Assembly: GCF_025950085.1 (NCBI RefSeq)
Contig: NZ_JAPDDS010000004.1
Coordinates: forward strand, 310,001 to 374,000
DNA length: 64,000 nt
Reading direction: 5' to 3'
Source: Luteolibacter flavescens
GTDB taxonomy: Bacteria; Verrucomicrobiota; Verrucomicrobiia; Verrucomicrobiales; Akkermansiaceae
Positions 57,855 through 64,000 of the stretch are shown one piece after another. How positions within the stretch are numbered: the stretch's first letter is position 1; every line of letters starts with the position of its first letter. The notes beneath the pieces were generated by a model that saw only the letters and a program-made list of their open reading frames with translations, was not told the origin of the DNA and did not search any database. A program made the translations under genes and the position numbers.

Positions 57855-59060
57855 ATGAAAGCCACCACCACCCTCGCGATCCTCGCCCTCGCCGCGGGTT
57901 CCGTCGCCTCCGGACAGACCGTGATCAATATCACCGGTGCCACCGCATTCCGCGCCGCCGCCACCAACACCATCATCGCCATGCTCGGCGGCAATGGCGT
58001 GACCCAGTTCGGCTATGACGGCACCTCCGGCCCGACCGGTGCGAACCGCCAGATCTTCCGCGGCACCTTCAATGGCCAGGACACCATCATCCGCACCTCC
58101 TGGTCCGGATCGACCCAGGGCATCCTCGACCTCGCCGACCAGAACCAGATCCAATTCCTGATCGCCAACTTCGGCACCGGCACCGGCGCCAACCCGATCA
58201 GCACCACCGGCTACAACTACGGTGCCGCTGGCAATGAGCCTGCCGAATTCAACACCGGCATCCCGCGCTTCGCCTTCTCCGACGTGGACAAGGCCCTCTC
58301 CACCCGCCCGAATGCAACCCTTTCCGGCGGCCCCGTCGGCGTGGTGCCCTTCATGTTCCTCGCCGGTGAAAGCGCTCCGGCCACGATGACCAACATCACC
58401 GACCAGCAGCACGAAGCCCTCTGGTCGCTCGGCCAGATGCCGCTGAGCCTCTTCACCGGCAATGCCGCTGATACCGACCTCGTGCTCGCTACCGGCCGCA
58501 ACAACGGCTCCGGCACCCGCGCCACCATCCTTGCTGAAACCGGATACGGTGCCTTCACCAACGTGCAGCAGTGGAACGCGGCCTTCACCGGCGATCGCGT
58601 CACCGGAACGCTGACCACGATTAGCGAATTCGAAAACAACGGCCACTCCAGCAACTCCGGAGTTCGCGACGTGCTGACCCGCCCGTCCAACAATGTGACC
58701 TACAACGGCAACTCCTTCTCCGTGGTCTTCTGTGGCTACCTCACCATCTCCGATGCCCTCGCTGCCTCCGGCTACAATCCGGTGACCGGCGCTGTCTCCG
58801 GTGGCGAAGGTGCCAAGCCGATGACCTACAATGGCGTCCGCTACTCTGAGGAAAACGTGAAGAACGGTGCCTACACCCTGTGGGGCTACCAGCAGCTCTA
58901 CCGTGCCTCGAATGCCACACAGGCTGAGATCGCCTTCGATGACGCCCTGCGCGCCGCAGTGCCGGTGAACATGGGCACCGCCGGTATCCCGATCCCGCAG
59001 ATGACCGTGAACCGCAGCGGCGGCGACGGTGGTCTCGTCCTCCCGATCCCACAGGGATAA
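57855..59060 (+). CDS. PstS-like periplasmic substrate-binding protein
   Basis: The protein has 401 residues from ATG 57855; the frame opens 18 codons earlier. Signal peptide MKATTTLAILALAAGSVASG. The mature part starts INITGATAFRAAATNTIIAML, as in PstS-type phosphate-binding proteins (xxGAxxx). GSTQGILDLADQ, FSDVDKAL, GVVPFMFLAGESA, MTNITDQQHEALW and the anion-binding TGRNNGSGTRATILAETGYG follow in the order of the phosphate-binding protein fold. No permease or ATPase gene follows; a terminator does. It may bind phosphate or an organophosphate outside an ABC system, or belong with the nearby PEP-CTERM proteins. Confidence 0.75.
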   Translation: MKATTTLAILALAAGSVASGQTVINITGATAFRAAATNTIIAMLGGNGVTQFGYDGTSGPTGANRQIFRGTFNGQDTIIRTSWSGSTQGILDLADQNQIQFLIANFGTGTGANPISTTGYNYGAAGNEPAEFNTGIPRFAFSDVDKALSTRPNATLSGGPVGVVPFMFLAGESAPATMTNITDQQHEALWSLGQMPLSLFTGNAADTDLVLATGRNNGSGTRATILAETGYGAFTNVQQWNAAFTGDRVTGTLTTISEFENNGHSSNSGVRDVLTRPSNNVTYNGNSFSVVFCGYLTISDALAASGYNPVTGAVSGGEGAKPMTYNGVRYSEENVKNGAYTLWGYQQLYRASNATQAEIAFDDALRAAVPVNMGTAGIPIPQMTVNRSGGDGGLVLPIPQG

Positions 59061-59104
59061 TTGATCGCAGATTCCGGCTGACTTCAGTCAGCCGAACCAC
59101 CCTC

Positions 59105-59143
59105 GGGGTGCTGGCGCAGCGCCAGCACCCCGTTTTCCTTTTC
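59105..59143 (+). terminator. Strong Rho-independent terminator of the PstS-like gene
   Basis: GGGGTGCTGGC (59105-59115) pairs perfectly with GCCAGCACCCC (59121-59131), followed by GTTTTCCTTTT. Confidence 0.9.
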
Positions 59144-59163
59144 TCATCCCGACGGTCATCGAC

Positions 59164-59919
59164 ATGAATGTGAGGGCAATCCTGATTCTAACAGGTGCCG
59201 CGGGGTTGCTCGCGGCGGTGGCCGCGTCGCTCGCGCCGAAGCGTGATGCGGAGGCGGCTGCCACCCGCGGGAGCGCGCCGTCTGTCTCGGTGGGGAAGGA
59301 GCACTCTCCCGGCCATGGAGCAGGGGAGGCACCTGTCCGCAGCAATCGCGGGCATGTATACGCGACGGCAGCTCCGAAGGACTCGTCGCATGCAGGGCAT
59401 CCAAGCGCCACCGGGCTGGCGCTGGCTATGGAGAGCGGCGAGGGCTCCTGTCCACCGTCATTGCCCACGAAGACGAGTGACCGCGGCATCGTCCATGAAA
59501 GGCGCGGAAGCGACGGCAGGCGGAATGCTCCCGTGACTTCCCAAAAGGAGGTGAATCCCTCATCCGCCCCGGCGGTGCGCAGGTCGCTGGGAACCGGTGG
59601 CACACTTTCCTCACGAGGCTCGCTCGGCCAGGCTGCGGCCACGCCGGATGACTCGCGGATACCCATGCCCGCCGCCCTGGCCACGAGCGATCCCGATCAA
59701 CCGCTGGCACCGGAGATCGAAGAAGCCCTCGACAAGATGGCCGGGGAATTTGCCGATAAGATGGAAGCCTCCGGGCTCAAGCCGGAGGACCCCGGCTACG
59801 CAAGCCTGTGGGAAGAGACCGTGAAGGCGAGCGACCAGGAATTCCGCGCGAAGTATGGCAAGCACGCTTGGCTCCGCCAGCATCTGGAAGCCCACCGCAT
59901 GGAGATGCACGGCGACTGA
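59164..59919 (+). CDS. Hypothetical secreted protein
   Basis: The protein has 251 residues. The N-terminus MNVRAILILTGAAGLLAAVAASLA is a signal peptide or anchor. Residues about 25-175 are low-complexity, rich in Ser, Ala, Gly, Pro and Arg, and probably disordered. The C-terminal 75 residues (LAPEIEEALDKMAGEFADKMEASG, DPGYASLWEETVKASDQEFRAKYG, WLRQHLEAHRMEMHG) form a helical, acidic domain that I do not recognise. It is followed directly by the convergent FecR/sigma pair. Nothing in the sequence gives a function. Confidence 0.72.
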   Translation: MNVRAILILTGAAGLLAAVAASLAPKRDAEAAATRGSAPSVSVGKEHSPGHGAGEAPVRSNRGHVYATAAPKDSSHAGHPSATGLALAMESGEGSCPPSLPTKTSDRGIVHERRGSDGRRNAPVTSQKEVNPSSAPAVRRSLGTGGTLSSRGSLGQAAATPDDSRIPMPAALATSDPDQPLAPEIEEALDKMAGEFADKMEASGLKPEDPGYASLWEETVKASDQEFRAKYGKHAWLRQHLEAHRMEMHGD

Positions 59920-59936
59920 GTCGAGCGCATGCGCGC

Positions 59937-61304
59937 TCAGTTGTCCCGTGTGATCGCGCGGATCTCGTCGATGGATTGATCCGCGAAGAAGGTGACGGTG
60001 ATGGTGCGGCGGTCGGCGGAGAGCTCCACGCGGTCATGGGGCGGGTGCTGCTGGCGCTCCAGGCCGCGCAGCTCGGTGTCCTGAGCATTCAGGGGCGGCA
60101 GCGGGGCCTTCGAGAGCAGGGCGTCCGTGCGGTTCAGCTTGCGGCTCGCGGTGATGATGCCGAGCACGGGCCGGTCGAAGGTGACGCTGCCCTCGAAGCG
60201 CTTGGCCTCGCCGCTCTTCATTTGGCCCACTGGATTGTAGCGCAGTAGGTAGCTCCGCACGCGCTTGCCCTTCCCCGGTCTCACATCGTGGGTGCCTAGG
60301 AGGCGGCTGCTCTCGTAGATGCCGGGCTGCACAATGTCCGCCCGCAGCGGCGCCTGGAGCCGCAGGTCGCGCCGCTCCGGGATGACCAGGATGCGGTGGT
60401 CATTTTCCAGTGCCGCCAGATACTCCGGCGTGCCTGGCGGGGCGGTCACCACCTCGCCACGCGTCGAGTGAATGCCGGACGCCACCGGCCACGTGCGGCG
60501 AAATCCGGACGGCTCGAAGGCGACCACGCTCAGGCGCTTCCCGCGGCGTGCGCGCAATGCGGCACCGCGCTCGATGAGCCGCTTCTCGTCGTCCTTTTGC
60601 ACCTCCACCTTCCCATCCATCACCATGAAGTCCGCGGTGCCATCGCGCTCCGCGGTCACGCCGAATGACGTGCCGAGATCCGTGAGCGTCGCCGAGGCCG
60701 TCACCACGCGGAAGCCGTGCGCGGTCTCCGGGCACCACGCATTCAGCCGCCCGTGCTCCAGCACCACCTCGTCGCCGGAGCGCACGGAAAGCTCGGCCGG
60801 TGCCTCGATCGCCACCACCGCGCCATTTGAGAATTCCATCCGCGTCACGCCGGTGTCGAAGACGAGACGCTCGCCCATGCGGACCTCGCTCGATTTCTCA
60901 TCGTCGTGGAATCGCGTCGCCACCACCGGGCCGCGCGACAGGGTCGTGGTGAGGAAGATCGCCGTCCCGGCCAGTATGATCAGCGCCGCCGCGGCCAGCG
61001 TCGTGCGCCGCCACCACTGCACTCGGATGGTCTTCCGCACGCGTGCGGGGAAGTCATCGTCTGCCTCGTCCGCCATCGCGCCTAGATGCGGCAGCACCGC
61101 ACCGAGGAAGCGCTCGTCACTCAGCTCCGGCCGCAGGCGTGCCAGCGCGCCGGACACCACGAGCTGCGAGCGCAGGGCGTCCAGCGCGGCGGGATCGCTC
61201 GCAAGTATGGCCGCCAGCCTGTCCCGGTCCACCTCGTCCATCGTGCCGTCTAGGTACTGCGCGCATAGTATGTCGAAGTCCGCATTCATGGCGTCGTCCT
61301 GCAT
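59937..61304 (-). CDS. FecR-domain transmembrane regulator
   Basis: The protein has 455 residues from ATG 61304, where TGATG couples it to the sigma factor stop; a GTG one codon earlier is possible. The cytoplasmic N-terminus (FDILCAQYLDGTMDEVDRDRLAAILASD) is an anti-sigma-like helical region, then one membrane helix (TLAAAALIILAGTAIFLTTTL, about 105-125). The periplasmic FecR domain follows: GERLVFDTGVTRMEFSNGAVVAIEAPAELSV, ATLTDLGTSFGVTAERDG and VMDGKVEVQKDD, all family signatures. The C-terminal about 190 residues are distinct and contain Arg/Lys-rich strands. It senses a periplasmic signal and releases or inhibits the sigma factor. Confidence 0.9.
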   Translation of the reverse strand: MQDDAMNADFDILCAQYLDGTMDEVDRDRLAAILASDPAALDALRSQLVVSGALARLRPELSDERFLGAVLPHLGAMADEADDDFPARVRKTIRVQWWRRTTLAAAALIILAGTAIFLTTTLSRGPVVATRFHDDEKSSEVRMGERLVFDTGVTRMEFSNGAVVAIEAPAELSVRSGDEVVLEHGRLNAWCPETAHGFRVVTASATLTDLGTSFGVTAERDGTADFMVMDGKVEVQKDDEKRLIERGAALRARRGKRLSVVAFEPSGFRRTWPVASGIHSTRGEVVTAPPGTPEYLAALENDHRILVIPERRDLRLQAPLRADIVQPGIYESSRLLGTHDVRPGKGKRVRSYLLRYNPVGQMKSGEAKRFEGSVTFDRPVLGIITASRKLNRTDALLSKAPLPPLNAQDTELRGLERQQHPPHDRVELSADRRTITVTFFADQSIDEIRAITRDN

Positions 61305-61837
61305 CACGCGTGGATCTGTTTTGCCACCAGGCAGTCCGCCAGCGCCTTCCGCGCGTGGAAGAGGAGCTTGCGCACGGAGGCGGGATTCATGGAAAGCTCG
61401 TCGCCGATCTCGCTGGAATTACGGTCGTCATAGTAGCGCGCATGGATCACTCGGCGGACGTTCTCCGGCAGATGGGCCAGGCAATCGCGCAGTGCCTCGT
61501 GGCGGATCTCGGCATCCTGCAGCATTCCCGGCGCGGGAGTGGTGGGCTCCGCGGCGATGAGGAGGCCGGTGATCTTTTCGTCCAGCAGGCGCTGGCGGCG
61601 GCCGGTCTTCGTCAGCTCGTTCATCACCAGATTCCGCGCGATCTGGCGGAACCACCCCGGCGCGTTCTCCGGGTCATCCAGCTCATCCCACTTCCGGTGC
61701 GCGATGACAAAGGTCTCCTGCGCCAGATCATCCACCCATGCATCATTCACGCCCAGCGAGCGGATGAAATATCGCAGCCCCGAGTGGTGTGCACGCACCG
61801 CGGCATCGATCTGCTGGTCTCTCTCCCGGCGGCTCAT
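61304..61837 (-). CDS. ECF RNA polymerase sigma factor, FecR-paired
   Basis: The protein has 177 residues. Region 2: NDAWVDDLAQETFVIAHRKWDEL and APGWFRQIARNLVMNELTK; region 4: CLAHLPENVRRVIHARYYDDRNSSEIGDELSMNPASVRKLLFHARKAL. The gene overlaps the FecR start, giving an equal-expression pair that is the standard verrucomicrobial signalling unit. Upstream DNA is gene-free for 347 bp. Target genes are unknown. Confidence 0.92.
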   Translation of the reverse strand: MSRRERDQQIDAAVRAHHSGLRYFIRSLGVNDAWVDDLAQETFVIAHRKWDELDDPENAPGWFRQIARNLVMNELTKTGRRQRLLDEKITGLLIAAEPTTPAPGMLQDAEIRHEALRDCLAHLPENVRRVIHARYYDDRNSSEIGDELSMNPASVRKLLFHARKALADCLVAKQIHA

Positions 61838-62184
61838 GGCAGGAAGGGGCGGCGGGTTGATGTGGGATGGCGCTGCATTGGCGGGAAACGGAGATCGGAA
61901 GCCGGAGATCAGAAATCGGAAATCGGAGGTTCGGGGGGAGGCTCCCCGCGAATCTACCCCGCATCAGACGATTTCGCGAGCCCCGCCGATGTTCCCACAA
62001 AAATGCGGGATGGCAGAAAAAGTGGCCCCGGCTTCCAGCCGGCAGCCCTCAGCAGCCTCACCGTGGTCCGCATCGGTCCGCGTGCGGTGCGCCAGTCCGG
62101 GAAGGACGGGTGTAAAGCCCGCCCCTCGGTCTCTTCTTCCTCAGGCACCACCCATTGACGATCCCCGGAGGGACCGCCCGCATC
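61838..62184. other. Gene-free stretch upstream of the sigma/FecR pair
   Basis: No credible gene on either strand. It holds degenerate tandem GGAGATC/GGAAATC heptamers (about 61888-61930) of the same general style as the 16511 minisatellite, and a GGTCCGCATCGGTCCGCGTGC short repeat near 62069. Promoters for the divergent sigma unit must lie here, but none is clear. Confidence 0.55.
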
Positions 62185-62688
62185 CTACCGCGGAGGCAGA
62201 GGCGGCGGCATCGCGCCGGTACCGGGTGCCGGTGGAGGCACCGTCCCTGCTCCCTCATCCGCATACATCTTCTCCCAGAGTTGCTTGAAGACCTCGTTGC
62301 ACAGGAATTTCGTCGCGAGGAAGAGCTTGGAGTCTTCACCGTTCATCCGTTCGTAGGCCGTATTGAGCGGTAGGATGGTGAGATCCAGTCCGCCGATCTT
62401 TTTCAGCGCGAGGCCGAGTTTCTCATCCCGCTCCCACACGCCGCCGAAGGTCTCACGAATGCATTCCCCGTAGTAGGTCGCGATCGGGATGCGGAGTGCC
62501 CGCTGGGCCTCCTCCATGTCCTCCCCTTGCAGGTGGCTCATGCCCTTCCCTGCGATGTCCTCCAGGACCTTGTCCACGATGAGCAGCGAGATCAGCGAGT
62601 AATCGAGCTTCACGCCGGTCTTCTCCTTCACCAGATTTCGCAGCGTGTCCGCGTGCTTGCGGATGGGGTTCTCATTGGATTCGCTCAT
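62185..62688 (-). CDS. Hypothetical cytosolic protein with Pro-rich tail
   Basis: The protein has 167 residues without signal peptide or membrane segment. It is mainly helical (IRKHADTLRNLVKEKTGVKLDY, LLIVDKVLEDIAGKGM) with a mid-region RIPIATYYGECIRETFGGVWERDE, an alpha/beta motif seen in various uncharacterised immunity- or phage-adjacent proteins, and ends with a Pro-rich flexible tail (PPPAPGTGAMPPPLPPR). I do not recognise the family. It is the upstream neighbour of a tiny membrane-protein gene on the same strand. Confidence 0.75.
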   Translation of the reverse strand: MSESNENPIRKHADTLRNLVKEKTGVKLDYSLISLLIVDKVLEDIAGKGMSHLQGEDMEEAQRALRIPIATYYGECIRETFGGVWERDEKLGLALKKIGGLDLTILPLNTAYERMNGEDSKLFLATKFLCNEVFKQLWEKMYADEGAGTVPPPAPGTGAMPPPLPPR

Positions 62689-62883
62689 GATGATCGTTGG
62701 CTTGTATGAATGTCATTTTTGCTCCCGGCTGACGTACGGGCGATGGCGAAAACACGAGCGGCATTCCCCGTGACTCTTGCTCAGTCGGTAGTGTGGAAAT
62801 CTGCGGCTTCCAGCCGGTCGTTCAAGCACGATGCATGCAACGGCACGGAGGATCGGGGAGTCCTCCGCGAGCGCGTGCGCTCA

Positions 62884-63018
62884 TCAGATCGAAAGCCAGA
62901 TTCCCACTGCTATCAAGACGCCGACGACGAACAGCACTCCGGGCAATGTCACCGTTTTACTGCGGTAACGTGGATCATCCGTACTACTGGAACGGCGGCG
63001 CCTTGGGGAGATGCTCAT
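62884..63018 (-). CDS. Putative 44-residue single-span membrane protein
   Basis: Reading the minus strand from ATG 63018 to TGA 62884 gives 44 residues: a basic N-terminus (SPRRRRSSS), a polar linker (TDDPRYRSK) and one C-terminal membrane helix (LPGVLFVVGVLIAVGIWLSI), ending directly at the stop. The positive-inside charge pattern supports a real tail-anchored protein with a cytosolic N-terminus. The plus strand over the same bases has only a low-complexity Cys/His-rich reading. No ribosome site is clear. Confidence 0.55.
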   Translation of the reverse strand: MSISPRRRRSSSTDDPRYRSKTVTLPGVLFVVGVLIAVGIWLSI

Positions 63019-63284
63019 GCACGGAACCTAACAAGAACCGATCCCCCGTCGAATAACAAGAACGCGTAATGGCGCTCCTAACAGAAAAATTCCCTTGTGG
63101 CGCATGGATTTGCGGCGCTTCCGTCACATTGGTGGTTCCGATGCGGGCGTGAGGGTAGAAAGATGTCGCTCAGCCTCAGCCCGCTTCAGCGGATGGGCCC
63201 CGGACCGGTGCACCTCGCCCAAGGGCGGGGAGAGCTTTCCTGCGGGATGGATCCATGCATGCTGTCCGGAGCTTCCGACATCGC

Positions 63285-63590
63285 ATGCACCCGTCACCTT
63301 CTCGCAATGATGATCCCGCATCGCGGGATGAGCATCCCTATGCACCGCCGCTCTCACTGGACGAGCCATCCGCGACGCAGGGCCCGCCGTGTCCGAAGTG
63401 CTTGCGGCCCATGCACGTCGGCCAGCTCCGCTCGAGCTCCCGCATCACGTGGGCAGGCGATGACGAGCGCTGGATCATCAAGGCATTCTTTGGCGGCACG
63501 CCCGTTGGCAAGATCACCACCGGCATAGGCTGCCGTCATCGCGCATTCCGCTGCGCCGACTGCCGACTCTATATCCTCGATGGCGAATGA
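63285..63590 (+). CDS. Small zinc-ribbon-like protein
   Basis: The protein has 101 residues from ATG 63285; the frame begins at 63255, and the start could lie at either ATG. After a polar N-terminus, residues about 45-100 carry CPKCLRPMHVGQLRSSSRITW and CRHRAFRCADCRLYIL. Two Cys-x2-Cys pairs flank a beta strand region, the layout of a zinc ribbon similar to DUF6487. It should be a cytosolic zinc-binding protein of unknown role. It lies alone near the right edge. Confidence 0.72.
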   Translation: MHPSPSRNDDPASRDEHPYAPPLSLDEPSATQGPPCPKCLRPMHVGQLRSSSRITWAGDDERWIIKAFFGGTPVGKITTGIGCRHRAFRCADCRLYILDGE

Positions 63591-63673
63591 AGATTTCCCA
63601 TTGTCCTAAAGCTTTGCCATTCCCGCGCGTTTCTTCCTTCGGTCGTCGCTGTGACAAGCATGCCTAACACTTC

Positions 63674-64000
63674 ATGAAGAAACGCACCGCCATCCTTCTG
63701 TCCGCCGCGCTGCTGTGCAGCATCAGCGGGTATGTCGCGTGGTGCTTCAGGACTTTCTACCTGCCGCCGCCGGTTGAGTTCATCGGTGATGTCTCGCCGG
63801 GAGCGAGAGAAGCGGTGGAGGAGTGGCGGTGGAGTCTCAGAGGCCCCCGCGAGCGCGAGTTCAGTCGGCCGGAGGCATGGTGGAATCTGCAACACCCGTG
63901 GAATTGCAGGAGGGGGGAGCCGCTAGAGGCGGTAGAGGAGACCGGTTTTGGTTTGTCGGCATTGAGAGGAGGTGGGTTTGGGGCTTATGGTCGGCGCGGG
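63674..64000 (+). CDS. Secreted hypothetical protein (C-terminus outside window)
   Basis: An open frame runs from ATG 63674 to the right edge (109 codons, no stop). The N-terminus MKKRTAILLSAALLCSISGY is a signal peptide or membrane anchor, followed by TFYLPPPVEFIGDVSPGAREA and a Trp/Arg-rich region (VEEWRWSLRGPREREF, WWNLQHPWNCRRG). No family is recognised. The last residues are Gly-rich, so the frame may not remain coding beyond the window. Confidence 0.5.
   Translation, partial: MKKRTAILLSAALLCSISGYVAWCFRTFYLPPPVEFIGDVSPGAREAVEEWRWSLRGPREREFSRPEAWWNLQHPWNCRRGEPLEAVEETGFGLSALRGGGFGAYGRRG

Noticed and set aside
57855-59060. Complete phosphate ABC transporter operon
   Set aside because: Only a binding-protein-like gene is present; a terminator follows, and no pstC, pstA or pstB frame exists in the window.
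62710-63069. 119-codon plus-strand frame
   Set aside because: Low-quality composition, and the opposite strand holds a better small membrane-protein frame in the same place.
6697-63670. Frequent CTAACA hexamers (about 20 on both strands)
   Set aside because: A rough expectation at this base composition is about 13, so the excess is not convincing, and the positions show no order.

Overview
The window is high-GC bacterial DNA whose gene content points to Verrucomicrobiota, most likely a Luteolibacter/Haloferula-like member of the Verrucomicrobiaceae. This assignment is an inference from gene families. The evidence is PEP-CTERM-type sorting tails, three secreted formylglycine sulfatases, thrombospondin-type-3 (TSP3) calcium repeats in secreted proteins, ECF sigma factors paired with a Ser/Thr kinase or a FecR protein, and many GC-rich intergenic palindromes. 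No rRNA, tRNA, CRISPR array, transposase or phage gene was recognised.

Layout. (1) 1-6436: an ECF sigma/Ser-Thr kinase pair, a single-module PEP-CTERM protein, a three-module secreted relative with TSP3 repeats, and an orphan ECF sigma factor. (2) 6823-13451: a two-gene version of the CbiX/DR2241 Fe-S chelatase-like protein, a divergent lipoate-ligase-like protein, and a five-gene minus-strand operon with a stripped-down Rnf module (RnfC, RnfD, ApbE, a small membrane protein and a nitroreductase-like lipoprotein) but no RnfA, B, E or G. (3) 14188-25419: a glycine-zipper protein, an outer-membrane porin, a serine carboxypeptidase, three esterase genes (one a two-enzyme fusion), a TetR/SDR divergent pair with a clear operator, and two small EF-hand proteins. 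(4) 25567-33907: a GH2 + GH43-like fusion and three sulfatases, which look like a locus for a sulfated, acetylated polysaccharide without SusC/SusD. (5) 34275-54643: a 20-kb collinear cluster with an FhaC-type TpsB, ExbB with an extra lectin-like periplasmic part, ExbD, a TonB-like protein, a putative porin, a periplasmic coiled-coil protein, a parvulin foldase, a 3733-residue FhaB-type exoprotein and a Sel1 protein. (6) 54684-64000: an FMN reductase, two divergent paralogous secreted proteins, a PstS-like binding protein, a FecR/sigma pair, and small hypothetical genes at the right edge.

The most notable system is region 5. It is a two-partner secretion system with its own energising complex, foldase and porin. 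Direct repeats of about 7 bp spaced 11 bp apart, resembling PhoB boxes, lie upstream of it. A similar repeat lies between the divergent paralogs and upstream of the PstS-like gene in region 6. I propose a phosphate-responsive exoprotein regulon, which needs experimental or comparative confirmation.

Intergenic DNA is unusually rich in inverted pairs of palindromic repeats. At least seven doublets were found, each with its own sequence, together with one 7-bp minisatellite. Several more small genes were found by direct reading, including a 34-codon gene, a 44-codon gene and two genes cut by the window edges.
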